A DNA stretch of 24,697 nt, taken from positions 1-24,697 of the forward strand of contig DJIW01000088.1 in assembly GCA_002433805.1 (NCBI GenBank). The letters are read 5' to 3'. The DNA is from Competibacteraceae bacterium UBA6584. GTDB taxonomy: Bacteria > Pseudomonadota > Gammaproteobacteria > Competibacterales > Competibacteraceae. This document shows positions 1 to 7,420 of this stretch, piece by piece (the stretch's first letter is position 1; each line of letters starts with the position of its first letter). The notes under the pieces are model-generated. The model was not told the origin of the DNA and did not search any database. It was given only the letters and a program-made list of their open reading frames with translations. The position numbers were made by a program, and so were the translations under genes.

Positions 1-157
1 ACGTGCAGTTTAAGTGAAGCGCCCATCGCCTTCAAACGGATAAATCGCGATGACAGCGGCAATCCATTTCAGGCCGGTTAAACTGAAAGCAGCTTAAATC
101 AAAACCTCGCTCGACGGCCGAACCTTCGAGCGCTAACGAACGGTGGGAGGTTGTTCG
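1..157. other. Upstream region of the GH57 gene
   Basis: No convincing gene is visible here. Plus-strand frame 1 is open from the first base to a TAA at 79-81, so it could be the last 26 codons of a gene cut by the window edge, but the peptide is not recognisable. A 6-bp inverted repeat (67-72 with 83-88) and AT-richer bases around 78-105 may hold the promoter of the next gene. I could not place a good -35/-10 pair. Confidence 0.25.
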
Positions 158-2287
158 ATGGCTGACGTATTCAACCGCATCTTGGAAATTCTGTTGCCCG
201 ATATGCTGCAATGCGAAGATTCCGATAAGAATCCCGCCTTCACCATCGCGTTTACCACCGACGGGATCGTCCCGTTTCCGCAAGTGATCTTGCATGCGCC
301 CAACGGCCAGCATCTGCTTAAAAGCGACGCCATCACCGTCAGCGACAGCCCAGGCGGCGAGCGTCTCCATACCGTCCAAGTTCCCGCCGACCTCTTCGGG
401 TGCGGCGAAATCAAGATTCAGGTGGAAGGCTGCCGCAAGGCCGAGATCCATCAAGCCGGCGGCGGCGACTGGATCAAGGAATTCCGCTCCCTGCGGCTCG
501 CGCCGGCAATCAAGGCGAGGCCGGTGATTCGAGCGGCGAGCGGCGCGGATCAAGGCTCGGTCAAGCTGTATTTCGGCATCCACAAACACATGCACCAGCC
601 CTACTACAACGCCGCCGACCGGCGTTACTGGGACGGCGAGAAGGATTCGATCTTCGGCGCGCGCGGGGGTCCGTACACCCATTTCATCCCGACCGCCGTC
701 CGTCAATACATCAACGGCGGCCTGCCCCACGCCGGTTTGTCGACCAGCTGGAGCGGTTCGCTGATCGAACAGCTCGACCGCTGCGCCGCCGAGGGTTTAT
801 GCGGCGGGCGTTTCGGCGGCTGGAATCACGAACTGCGCGCCGTCGCTCAAGAAAAAACCGCGCTCGGCCATCCACGGGTGGATTTTTCGGCGTTCGGCTT
901 CTTTCATCCGCTGATGGCGCTGATCCCGGACCGCGATATCGTCAAGCAGGTGGAATGGCATCGCGGCATCATCCGCGCCGCCTTCGGCATCGAAGCCTCC
1001 AGCGTGATGTTCCCGCCGGAAACCGCCTTTCACGTCCGCATGATTCCCGCGCTCAATCAAGCCGGCATCAAGGCGGTGATTTACGATTCGATCCACCGCT
1101 TCCGGGCCTGCCGCGATTATCCTTACGCCGGCCTCAACGAGGGGATGCTGCCGCCCAACCCGGCCGAGCAGGTCAACCCGCCGGTCGATGACTGGCTGCA
1201 ACTGCGCAACATCTGGGCCGGTTCGAAGATCTCGCCCGGCCTGCTCAAGCCGGAATACGTCCGCTACGAAGACCCGGACGGCAACATCCATCAGATCATC
1301 GCGGTCCCGGCCGAGCGTTACATCGGCAACGAAGACGCGCGCGGCGGTTTCGGGGCGCTGCAATATCCCGACGTGCTGGGGCAGGTTTACAACCAGATCG
1401 TCGCGACCGGCGCGTTCGATCCGCAACACCCGCCGTTTCTGCTGCTGCATTCCGACGGCGACAACCACGGCGGCGGCGCGGACAGTTACTACAACCACAA
1501 CACCGGACAACTGGTGCAATGGCTGCAAGGCGATCCGCGCTTCGAATTGACCACCATCCACGACTATTTGGACCGCTTTCCGCCCGACCCGGCGCGCGCC
1601 GCGCACATCGAGCCGGGTTCCTGGAGCGGGGCCGACAACGGCGATCCGCAGTTCATGAAATGGTTCAGCCGCTACGACCAACCGTATTCGCCCGATTTGA
1701 ATTCCTGGGCGGTGCTGACGGCGTTTCAGAACATGGCGCACGCCCTGGAAGACGCCTATCCCGGCAAGCCGTGGCTGGACGACCTCAGCCGCTTGCTGCT
1801 GACCGCCGAAACCAGCTGCTATTGGTATTGGACCGGCCAGCACATCTGGGACCAGCAAGTCACCAACGCCGCCAACGCCGGCTACGGCATGGTGAAAAGC
1901 GAAGTGGACGCCTTGCTGGCCTCCGGCAAGGACCGCGCCGGTCCGACCATTTTCGCGCCGTGGATCACGCCGGAAAATCCGGGCGGCAAGCGTTGGGGGC
2001 AAGGCTGCTTGCTCGACGCGCCGCGCGAGGGGACCGTGCATACCTTCGGCCACGACATCAGCGGCTTGAAACGGGTGACCCTGGCGCTACGCGCGGCCTC
2101 CTCCGAGACCCGCATCACCATGACCGACAACGGGCCTTATCCCTCGCAAACCGGCGCGGCGCTGACCGCCCATTACTTCACCGCCGAGCTGCCGGCCGGC
2201 GCGGGCGACGTGCGGTATTACATCGAAGCGGAAGACGGCAAGGGCAATGTCTCGCGCGGGGCGTTGGAGCGGGTGTTTTTGGCGTAG
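158..2287 (+). CDS. Glycoside hydrolase family 57 protein (alpha-glucan-active)
   Basis: A 709-residue cytoplasmic protein of family GH57, whose members are retaining alpha-amylases, 4-alpha-glucanotransferases, amylopullulanases or branching enzymes. The visible signatures are HMHQPYY (residues 144-150, conserved region 1), FGFFHP (about 246-251), FPPETAF (285-291, with E288 at the nucleophile position) and SDGDNHGG (432-439, with an Asp at the acid position). About 130 residues precede the catalytic barrel and have no recognised domain. The last ~90 residues look like a beta-rich module. There is no signal peptide. The start is ATG 158 because GGAGG lies at 146-150, 7 bases upstream; a GTG at 143 overlaps that site. 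The gene stands alone and a hairpin follows it. The exact specificity cannot be read from sequence; a role in storage-glucan turnover is inference. Confidence 0.88.
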   Translation: MADVFNRILEILLPDMLQCEDSDKNPAFTIAFTTDGIVPFPQVILHAPNGQHLLKSDAITVSDSPGGERLHTVQVPADLFGCGEIKIQVEGCRKAEIHQAGGGDWIKEFRSLRLAPAIKARPVIRAASGADQGSVKLYFGIHKHMHQPYYNAADRRYWDGEKDSIFGARGGPYTHFIPTAVRQYINGGLPHAGLSTSWSGSLIEQLDRCAAEGLCGGRFGGWNHELRAVAQEKTALGHPRVDFSAFGFFHPLMALIPDRDIVKQVEWHRGIIRAAFGIEASSVMFPPETAFHVRMIPALNQAGIKAVIYDSIHRFRACRDYPYAGLNEGMLPPNPAEQVNPPVDDWLQLRNIWAGSKISPGLLKPEYVRYEDPDGNIHQIIAVPAERYIGNEDARGGFGALQYPDVLGQVYNQIVATGAFDPQHPPFLLLHSDGDNHGGGADSYYNHNTGQLVQWLQGDPRFELTTIHDYLDRFPPDPARAAHIEPGSWSGADNGDPQFMKWFSRYDQPYSPDLNSWAVLTAFQNMAHALEDAYPGKPWLDDLSRLLLTAETSCYWYWTGQHIWDQQVTNAANAGYGMVKSEVDALLASGKDRAGPTIFAPWITPENPGGKRWGQGCLLDAPREGTVHTFGHDISGLKRVTLALRAASSETRITMTDNGPYPSQTGAALTAHYFTAELPAGAGDVRYYIEAEDGKGNVSRGALERVFLA

Positions 2288-2296
2288 GCCGATGTA

Positions 2297-2323
2297 ACCG
2301 GAATCCGGAAATCGGGTTCCGGT
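2297..2323 (+). terminator. Terminator-like hairpin after the GH57 gene
   Basis: An 11-bp stem (2297-2307 with 2313-2323, one G-U wobble) encloses a 5-base GAAAT loop and begins 10 bases after the GH57 stop. No T-run follows, so it is not a textbook intrinsic terminator. Its position and strength still fit 3'-end formation. Confidence 0.45.
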
Positions 2324-2387
2324 CTGCCAAACCGAATCGGTTGATCGACCATAAACCGATAGCGATTTAACTGCTCGGCAAAACACA

Positions 2388-2570
2388 GTGACGACTCTGG
2401 ATATCACCACGCCCGATCCCGCCCTCTCGGTCTTGTGCCCTTCTCCGACCGAATTCCTGTCCGAGCGAAAGCTTGCGGCCGCCATCCCTGGGCCGCAGCG
2501 CGAGGTGACGCCCCAAGAACGAGCGGCGGCACTCGCCGAATTTGCGGCGAAGCGGGTTGGGGCAAAATAA
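2388..2570 (+). CDS. Small hypothetical protein, 60 residues
   Basis: A short ORF from GTG 2388 to TAA 2570. The peptide is soluble and Ala/Pro/Glu-rich, with a probable helix in the last 25 residues (PQERAAALAEFAAKR region). Codons are mostly G/C in the third position, which favours real coding. However, there is no clear ribosome binding site before the GTG, and no family is recognised. It lies between the GH57 hairpin and the hydrolase/Tae4 group and may be the first gene or a remnant of that accessory patch. Confidence 0.35.
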   Translation: MTTLDITTPDPALSVLCPSPTEFLSERKLAAAIPGPQREVTPQERAAALAEFAAKRVGAK

Positions 2571-2739
2571 AATCCCCAGCACATCGACCGACGTGGTTCA
2601 GGTGCGAATCAAATCGAGAGAATCTCAGCGCTTGGCGAAGACGCCCCAAGGTTGTTTTGGAATGGGCCTTGCTTGACATGAGGACACTATCGCGGTGGTT
2701 CGACTCGGGCGCCGCGCGTTGACCCCGGAGGACCCCAGC

Positions 2740-3579
2740 ATGGCGACAGAGTATTATCTCGACACGATCGACCTGAAAAACGGCGCGAAACCGCTTACAG
2801 CAGTCTGCGTTCCCACCGGCTTTAAAGCCGGCGAAAAAGCCAACCTCATCCTTTTCCTGCACGGCACCGGCCAAACTTCGATTCGCGACTACTTTCGGCA
2901 AACCGATCACGACTTGCGATCCGTTTTGGACGGCTCAAATCCGGTCAAGCAGGTTATTCTGATCGCCCCCACCCTCTCTCAGGGGGCGCAGGGCGGCAAT
3001 CTGGGCGGCGAGGAGGCGGACACCATCCCCGCCGCCGCCTTGCAGTGGTACTTGCCCCTGGTTTCCAAGGAATTGCAAAAGCAAAACCCCAATCCGCCGA
3101 TCCCCGAATTCGATGATCCGGGCAAAATCAATGGTATCGTCCTGGCGGCGCACTCGGGCGGCGGCAAAGTCATGCTCGCCTTGGCGCGCACCCGAGGGGC
3201 GGACCAGTATGCCGATAGGATCACAGAATGCTGGGGGTTCGATTGCCTTTACGGCCAAGCCAGCGGACTGCTCTCGACGCCGACGCCCGCGCCGGACCTC
3301 AAAGCGCCCCAACCACAATGGACCGTATGGGAGAGCAAGCACAAGGCGCACCGAGAAACGCTCTGGGCCAACTGGCTGCGCGACAGCGGGGTCGCGTTTC
3401 ACCTCTACTGCGCATCGGGTACGCGGGGAGGCGGCACCGCGACGCGCTCCACCAACCTCGACAAGCTAGCGAAACGGCGAAATTTGACCAAGGTTCACGT
3501 CACCTTCGACAGCTCGGCCACGCACGAGGGCATCACCAAACCCCGCTTCGCCGAACGGCTGCAAGCCCTGAATTTGTAA
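2740..3579 (+). CDS. Alpha/beta-hydrolase-fold protein
   Basis: A 279-residue protein with the layout of an alpha/beta hydrolase. A hydrophobic strand followed by HGTG (residues 41-44) would form the oxyanion region. AAHSGGGK (136-143) is a nucleophile elbow with S139. THEG (261-264) supplies a late candidate catalytic His. The elbow reads A-H-S-G-G rather than the commoner G-x-S-x-G. There is no signal peptide or membrane segment. The start is ATG 2740 with GGAGG at 2727-2731, 8 bases upstream. The next gene, 80 bases on, is a Tae4 amidase, so this may be a companion effector or enzyme in the same accessory module, but that rests on neighbourhood only. The substrate (ester, lipid or peptide) is unknown. 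GC content is visibly lower than in the housekeeping genes further along. Confidence 0.7.
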   Translation: MATEYYLDTIDLKNGAKPLTAVCVPTGFKAGEKANLILFLHGTGQTSIRDYFRQTDHDLRSVLDGSNPVKQVILIAPTLSQGAQGGNLGGEEADTIPAAALQWYLPLVSKELQKQNPNPPIPEFDDPGKINGIVLAAHSGGGKVMLALARTRGADQYADRITECWGFDCLYGQASGLLSTPTPAPDLKAPQPQWTVWESKHKAHRETLWANWLRDSGVAFHLYCASGTRGGGTATRSTNLDKLAKRRNLTKVHVTFDSSATHEGITKPRFAERLQALNL

Positions 3580-3659
3580 TATTATTAATACATTTTCGCC
3601 ATTTTTCTTGTTGGCCCGGATCTTGCTTTTATTAATTGCATACTTGAGGGGACAGCCCT

Positions 3660-4076
3660 ATGGCCAAACGCACGCTACCGAATTTTCTTTCACTCTGGGC
3701 AAGCTATCCCACCGAACAAAAGCCCTGCGATCAGGGATGGGACAATCAGTGCGCCATTCGCATGAGCGTTTGCCTCATCGGCGCCGGTTTCAAGCTGGCC
3801 AAATATACCGAGCCTAAATGCAAGCACGGGCACGCGCGCGGCGCTGAGTCTTTGGCCAACTACCTTTGGAATCAGGTGGGTCGCCCGAAAATTTCTAAAA
3901 CCGCGAGCGCGACGCGCATCGCGGTCGGCGGCAAAACCGGCCTGCTCTTTTTCAAGGACATTACCGGTTTTCGCGGCGGCATCGGCGATCATTTCGATCT
4001 CTGGAACAACGGCGCCACCAAAACCGGCGAATACATTGACTCCTGCAAGCAAACCTGGTTTTGGGAGGTCGGTTAG
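3660..4076 (+). CDS. tae4: Type VI secretion amidase effector, Tae4 family
   Basis: A 138-residue NlpC/P60-like cysteine amidase of the Tae4 family. Known Tae4 enzymes are delivered by T6SS into the periplasm of rivals and cut the D-Glu to meso-diaminopimelate bond of peptidoglycan stem peptides. The diagnostic parts are visible: NQCAIRMS with nucleophile C31, KHGHARGAESLANYLW (residues 56-70), and GDHFDLWNNG with catalytic H111. The length is typical and there is no signal peptide, as expected for T6SS cargo. The start is ATG 3660 with GAGGGG at 3646-3651. The 80-base AT-rich gap upstream could carry its own promoter. The stop TAG abuts the ATG of the next gene, the usual effector/immunity arrangement. 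No VgrG, Hcp, PAAR or other T6SS gene is in the window. Confidence 0.87.
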   Translation: MAKRTLPNFLSLWASYPTEQKPCDQGWDNQCAIRMSVCLIGAGFKLAKYTEPKCKHGHARGAESLANYLWNQVGRPKISKTASATRIAVGGKTGLLFFKDITGFRGGIGDHFDLWNNGATKTGEYIDSCKQTWFWEVG

Positions 4077-4598
4077 ATGCTCAAGAAAGGGTGTCTGCTA
4101 CTTTATCTGACGGTCCTCGGCTGCGGCCTCGGTCATGCCGGAAAAGAATTTCCCGAGGGAATGCCGACGCCTCCAGCGCCTTCGGTCCAACCGAGCGCGC
4201 CATCGGGCGCGCAAACCGCCCGCGTCGGCCATTACAGGCTGAGTTTGGCCGGCTGTCGCTTGACTTACGAAAGCGCCGACAAAACTGGGACGGTCGAGCT
4301 CGATTTTCCCCTCCCCTGCCAGTTCAACCGAAACGCGACGGGGGAGGCGCGGGTGGTGCGAACCGGTAAAAGCCAAACCCTGCTGGTGGAAAGCTCGCGT
4401 CCGGCCGACCCGGCCACTCGTTTGTCCGCCAACGAGTGCATCACCTTCGTCCGGGGTGTTATCGTGACCCCCACAGACCTTCGCCTCTCGGCGCAAACCC
4501 AAAAAGTCGCGCAATGCCTGCCAGCAGATTGGGATGAAAAGATGTTTCAGATTTTCGCCGCCCGCACTGTCCCCGCCGCCTCCGCTTTGAGGCGATAA
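4077..4598 (+). CDS. Secreted protein, probable immunity partner of Tae4
   Basis: A 173-residue protein whose ATG directly follows the tae4 stop codon. It begins with Lys-Lys and a hydrophobic stretch ending near GLGHA-GKE (about residues 20-22), a likely Sec signal peptide. A Cys at residue 16 makes a lipoprotein conceivable, but the lipobox is poor. After a Pro-rich linker (about 25-45) comes a beta-rich domain with several Cys (for example in LAGCRLTY, PLPCQF, NECITF and AQCLP), suggesting periplasmic disulfides. Periplasmic location and placement right after the toxin are what a Tae4 immunity protein needs. I do not recognise the all-helical Tai4 family in it, so it would be an unrelated immunity type. 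Function is inferred from context only. Confidence 0.6.
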   Translation: MLKKGCLLLYLTVLGCGLGHAGKEFPEGMPTPPAPSVQPSAPSGAQTARVGHYRLSLAGCRLTYESADKTGTVELDFPLPCQFNRNATGEARVVRTGKSQTLLVESSRPADPATRLSANECITFVRGVIVTPTDLRLSAQTQKVAQCLPADWDEKMFQIFAARTVPAASALRR

Positions 4599-4607
4599 CC
4601 CCAAAGC

Positions 4608-4628
4608 CGGCTGCGAAAGCGGCCGTTT
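4608..4628 (+). terminator. Intrinsic-like terminator of the Tae4 module
   Basis: A 7-bp GC-rich stem (4608-4614 with 4619-4625, one G-U pair) is capped by a stable GAAA tetraloop and followed by TTT. It lies 10 bases after the stop of the putative immunity gene and separates the accessory patch from the alaC operon. Confidence 0.58.
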
Positions 4629-4716
4629 GGAGATCCGACGCGCCCCCTGCGCCCTCACGGTCCATCCAGTTGCGCCCGCAGCAGCCCCGTACCGCCGGCA
4701 GCGCCGAATTTGGAGT

Positions 4717-4745
4717 TGAACCGACCTCTTCACACCGCTAGACTG
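4717..4745 (+). promoter_or_regulatory. Candidate sigma70 promoter of alaC-hom
   Basis: TTGAAC (4717-4722) and TAGACT (4740-4745) are separated by 17 bases, and each hexamer matches consensus at 4 of 6 positions. It is the best pair seen in the gap before alaC. It would give a leader of roughly 95 bases. Confidence 0.38.
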
Positions 4746-4756
4746 GTCAATTCTGC

Positions 4757-4774
4757 GGCGATTGCCGTTTTTTC
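4757..4774 (+). terminator. Short hairpin plus T6 in the alaC leader
   Basis: CGGC (4757-4760), loop GATT, then GCCG (4765-4768) is followed by six T. A G-U pair can extend the stem to 5 bp. It looks like a weak intrinsic terminator placed about 12 bases after the predicted -10 box and 70 bases before the alaC start, so it would sit inside the leader RNA. The stem is short and no leader peptide precedes it. Confidence 0.25.
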
Positions 4775-4846
4775 CGCTGGTCTTTGCCGCCTGCGTCCAT
4801 CCGATCCGCCGGACGCTCCCAGATTCAGCCTGTCAGGTATGCCACC

Positions 4847-6076
4847 GTGAACGCCGACTTTCAACGCATCAAACGCCTGCCCCCTTACGTCTTCAACATC
4901 GTCAACGAGTTGAAGGCCAAGGCCCGCGCTCGCGGCGAGGACATCATCGATTTCGGCATGGGCAATCCCGATCAGCCGACTCCAGCCCATATCGTGGAGA
5001 AACTGGTGGAAACCGCTCGACGCGGAGACACCCATCGCTATTCGGTCTCGCGCGGCATCCCGCGCTTGCGCCGCGCCATCTGCAACTGGTATCAGACCCG
5101 CTACGCCATCGCGCTCGATCCCGAATCCGAGGCCATCGTGACCATCGGTTCCAAGGAAGGTCTGGCGCATTTGGCCTTGGCCACGCTGGGGCCGGGCGAC
5201 GCCGTGCTGGTCCCCAACCCCGCCTATCCGATCCACCCCTACGGCTTCGTCATCGCCGGAGCCGACATCCGCCACGTGCCCCTGACGCCGGGCGTGGATT
5301 TCTTCGCCGAACTGGAAAAGGCGATCAAGGATTCCTGGCCGCGCCCGAAAATGCTGGTGTTGAACTTCCCGGCCAATCCGACCGCCCAATGCGTCGAGCT
5401 GGAGTTCTTCGAGAAAGTCGTCGCCATCGCCCGCGAGCACGAGATTTGGGTGATTCACGATCTGGCCTACGCCGATCTGGTGTTCGACGGCTATACCGCG
5501 CCCTCGATCCTGCAAATACCCGACGCCAAGGACATCGCGGTGGAATCCTTCACGCTGTCAAAAAGCTATAACATGCCCGGCTGGCGAGTCGGTTTCATGT
5601 GCGGCAATCCGGTTCTGGTGGCCGCGTTGGCGCGGATGAAATCCTATCTCGACTACGGCATGTTCACCCCGATTCAAGTCGCCGCCATCGCCGCCTTGGA
5701 AGGGCCGCAAGCCTGCGTCGGCGAGATCCGCGACATGTACCAACGCCGCCGCGACGTGCTTTGCGACGGATTGAACGCGCTCGGCTGGCCCGTCGAGAAA
5801 CCCAAGGCCACCATGTTCGTTTGGGCGGCGATCCCCGAACCATACCGACGGCTCGGCTCGCTGGAGTTTTCCAAGAAACTGCTGGCGGAGGCCAAAGTCG
5901 CGGTTTCGCCCGGCATCGGTTTCGGCGAATACGGCGACGATCACGTCCGCTTCGGCCTGATCGAAAACGAACACCGCACCCGGCAAGCGCTGCGCGGCAT
6001 CCGCGACCTGTTCCGCAAGGACAGCCGGGACTGGCAAGCGCCGCCGCCGGCCAAGGCGGCGGGGGCGAGCCTGTGA
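4847..6076 (+). CDS. alaC: Alanine-synthesising aminotransferase (AlaC family)
   Basis: A 409-residue PLP-dependent class I/II aminotransferase, expected to make alanine from pyruvate and glutamate in the cytoplasm. It contains GMGNPDQPTP (about residues 37-46), NPAYPIHPYGF (124-134), NFPANPTAQCVELEFFEK (173-190), HDLAYADLVFDG (204-215) and SFTLSKSYNMPGWRVGF (234-250), with K239 as the PLP Schiff-base lysine. The last four blocks closely resemble E. coli AlaC. The start is taken as GTG 4847: this places RIKRLPPYVFNI at the same distance from the N-terminus as in relatives, and AGG lies 9 bases upstream. A longer in-frame start at 4784 would add an unconserved 21 residues. It overlaps hom by 4 bases (GTGA), so the two are probably translationally coupled. 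Confidence 0.9.
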   Translation: MNADFQRIKRLPPYVFNIVNELKAKARARGEDIIDFGMGNPDQPTPAHIVEKLVETARRGDTHRYSVSRGIPRLRRAICNWYQTRYAIALDPESEAIVTIGSKEGLAHLALATLGPGDAVLVPNPAYPIHPYGFVIAGADIRHVPLTPGVDFFAELEKAIKDSWPRPKMLVLNFPANPTAQCVELEFFEKVVAIAREHEIWVIHDLAYADLVFDGYTAPSILQIPDAKDIAVESFTLSKSYNMPGWRVGFMCGNPVLVAALARMKSYLDYGMFTPIQVAAIAALEGPQACVGEIRDMYQRRRDVLCDGLNALGWPVEKPKATMFVWAAIPEPYRRLGSLEFSKKLLAEAKVAVSPGIGFGEYGDDHVRFGLIENEHRTRQALRGIRDLFRKDSRDWQAPPPAKAAGASL

Positions 6077-7395
6077 GCGCCTATCCTCCGGTCAAGATCG
6101 GCATCCTCGGCCTGGGCACGGTCGGCGGCGGCGTCACCCGGGTGCTGGCCCGTAACGCCGGCGAAATCAGCCGCCGCGCCGGACGCGAAATCGTCATCAC
6201 CCACGCCGCCGCCCGCAATTTGGATACCACCACCGCCAACACCGCGAACATAAAACTGACCGGCGAAGGCTTGGAAGTGGTGAACGATCCCGAGGTGTCG
6301 ATCGTGATCGAGCTGATGGGCGGTTGCGAGCCGGCGCGCGAATTCGTGCTGCGGGCCTTGGCCAACGGCAAGCACGTGGTCACCGCCAACAAGGCCCTGA
6401 TCGCCCTGCACGGCAACGAAATCTTCGCCGCCGCCCGCGAAGCCGGCGTGATGGTCGGCTTCGAGGCGGCGGTGGCCGGCGGCATCCCGATCATCAAGGC
6501 GATCCGCGAAGGCTTGGCCGGCAACCGCCTGGAATGGATCGCCGGCATCATCAACGGCACCGCCAACTTCATCCTGACCGAAATGCGGAGCAAGGGCCGC
6601 GATTTTCCGGAGGTGCTGGCCGAGGCGCAAAAGCTGGGCTACGCCGAAGCCGACCCGACTTTCGATATCGAAGGGATCGACGCCGCCCACAAGCTGACGA
6701 TTCTGGCCTCCATCGCCTTCGGCATTCCCCTGCAATTCGACAAGGTCTACGTCGAGGGGATCGGCCGCATCACCCGCGATGACGTGGCCTACGCCACCAA
6801 GCTCGGCTATCGGATCAAACATCTCGGCATCGCCCGCCGCGACGAAAACGGCGTGCAGTTGCGCGTCCATCCCACCCTGATCCCGCAGCGGCAGTTGCTG
6901 GCCAACGTCAACGGCGTGATGAACGCGGTGCTGATCAACGGCGACGCCGTCGGCCAAAGCCTGTTCTACGGCGCCGGGGCCGGCGCCGAACCGACCGCCT
7001 CGGCGGTGGTGGCCGATATCATCGACGTGGTGCGCACCCTGACCGCCGATCCGGAAAACCGGGTGCCGCATCTGGCGTTTCAACCCGACGCGCTGTCCGA
7101 TCTGCCGGTGCTGCCGATCGAGGAGGTGGAAACCGCCTGTTATCTCCGGCTGCTGGCGCACGATCGTCCCGGCGTGCTGGCCGACGTCACCCGGATTCTG
7201 GCCGATTGCGGCATCAGCATCGAAGCCTTCGTGCAGAAGGAAGCGCCGCCCACCGCCAGCGAGGTGCCGGTGGTGATGCTGATCAACCCGGTCAAGGAAA
7301 AGCGGATGAACCAAGCCATCGCCGCCATCGAAAAACTGGATAACATCCGCGCGCCGGTCATGCGCATCCGGCTGGAATATCTCGATTCGGACTGA
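6073..7395 (+). CDS. hom: Homoserine dehydrogenase with C-terminal ACT domain
   Basis: A 440-residue monofunctional homoserine dehydrogenase, which reduces aspartate-4-semialdehyde to homoserine with NAD(P)H on the way to threonine and methionine. The N-terminal Rossmann motif GILGLGTVGGGV lies at residues 10-21. VVTANKALIALHGNEI, EAAVAGGIPIIKAIREGL, GIINGTANFILTEM and YAEADPTFDIEGIDAAHKL are the typical family blocks. An ACT domain (from about residue 350, YLRLLAHDRPGVLADVTRIL region) suggests feedback control by threonine. The start is GTG 6073 within the alaC stop (GTGA overlap). Threonine synthase, often next to hom in Pseudomonas and relatives, is absent here; a COG4255 gene follows 25 bases later. 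Confidence 0.95.
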   Translation: MSAYPPVKIGILGLGTVGGGVTRVLARNAGEISRRAGREIVITHAAARNLDTTTANTANIKLTGEGLEVVNDPEVSIVIELMGGCEPAREFVLRALANGKHVVTANKALIALHGNEIFAAAREAGVMVGFEAAVAGGIPIIKAIREGLAGNRLEWIAGIINGTANFILTEMRSKGRDFPEVLAEAQKLGYAEADPTFDIEGIDAAHKLTILASIAFGIPLQFDKVYVEGIGRITRDDVAYATKLGYRIKHLGIARRDENGVQLRVHPTLIPQRQLLANVNGVMNAVLINGDAVGQSLFYGAGAGAEPTASAVVADIIDVVRTLTADPENRVPHLAFQPDALSDLPVLPIEEVETACYLRLLAHDRPGVLADVTRILADCGISIEAFVQKEAPPTASEVPVVMLINPVKEKRMNQAIAAIEKLDNIRAPVMRIRLEYLDSD

Positions 7396-7420
7396 GCCGC
7401 GCGAACGACGGACGGCCCTG

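Noticed and set aside
2673..2701. TTGACA upstream of the alpha/beta hydrolase as a promoter
   Set aside because: The -35 box is perfect, but no acceptable -10 hexamer occurs 16-18 bases downstream.
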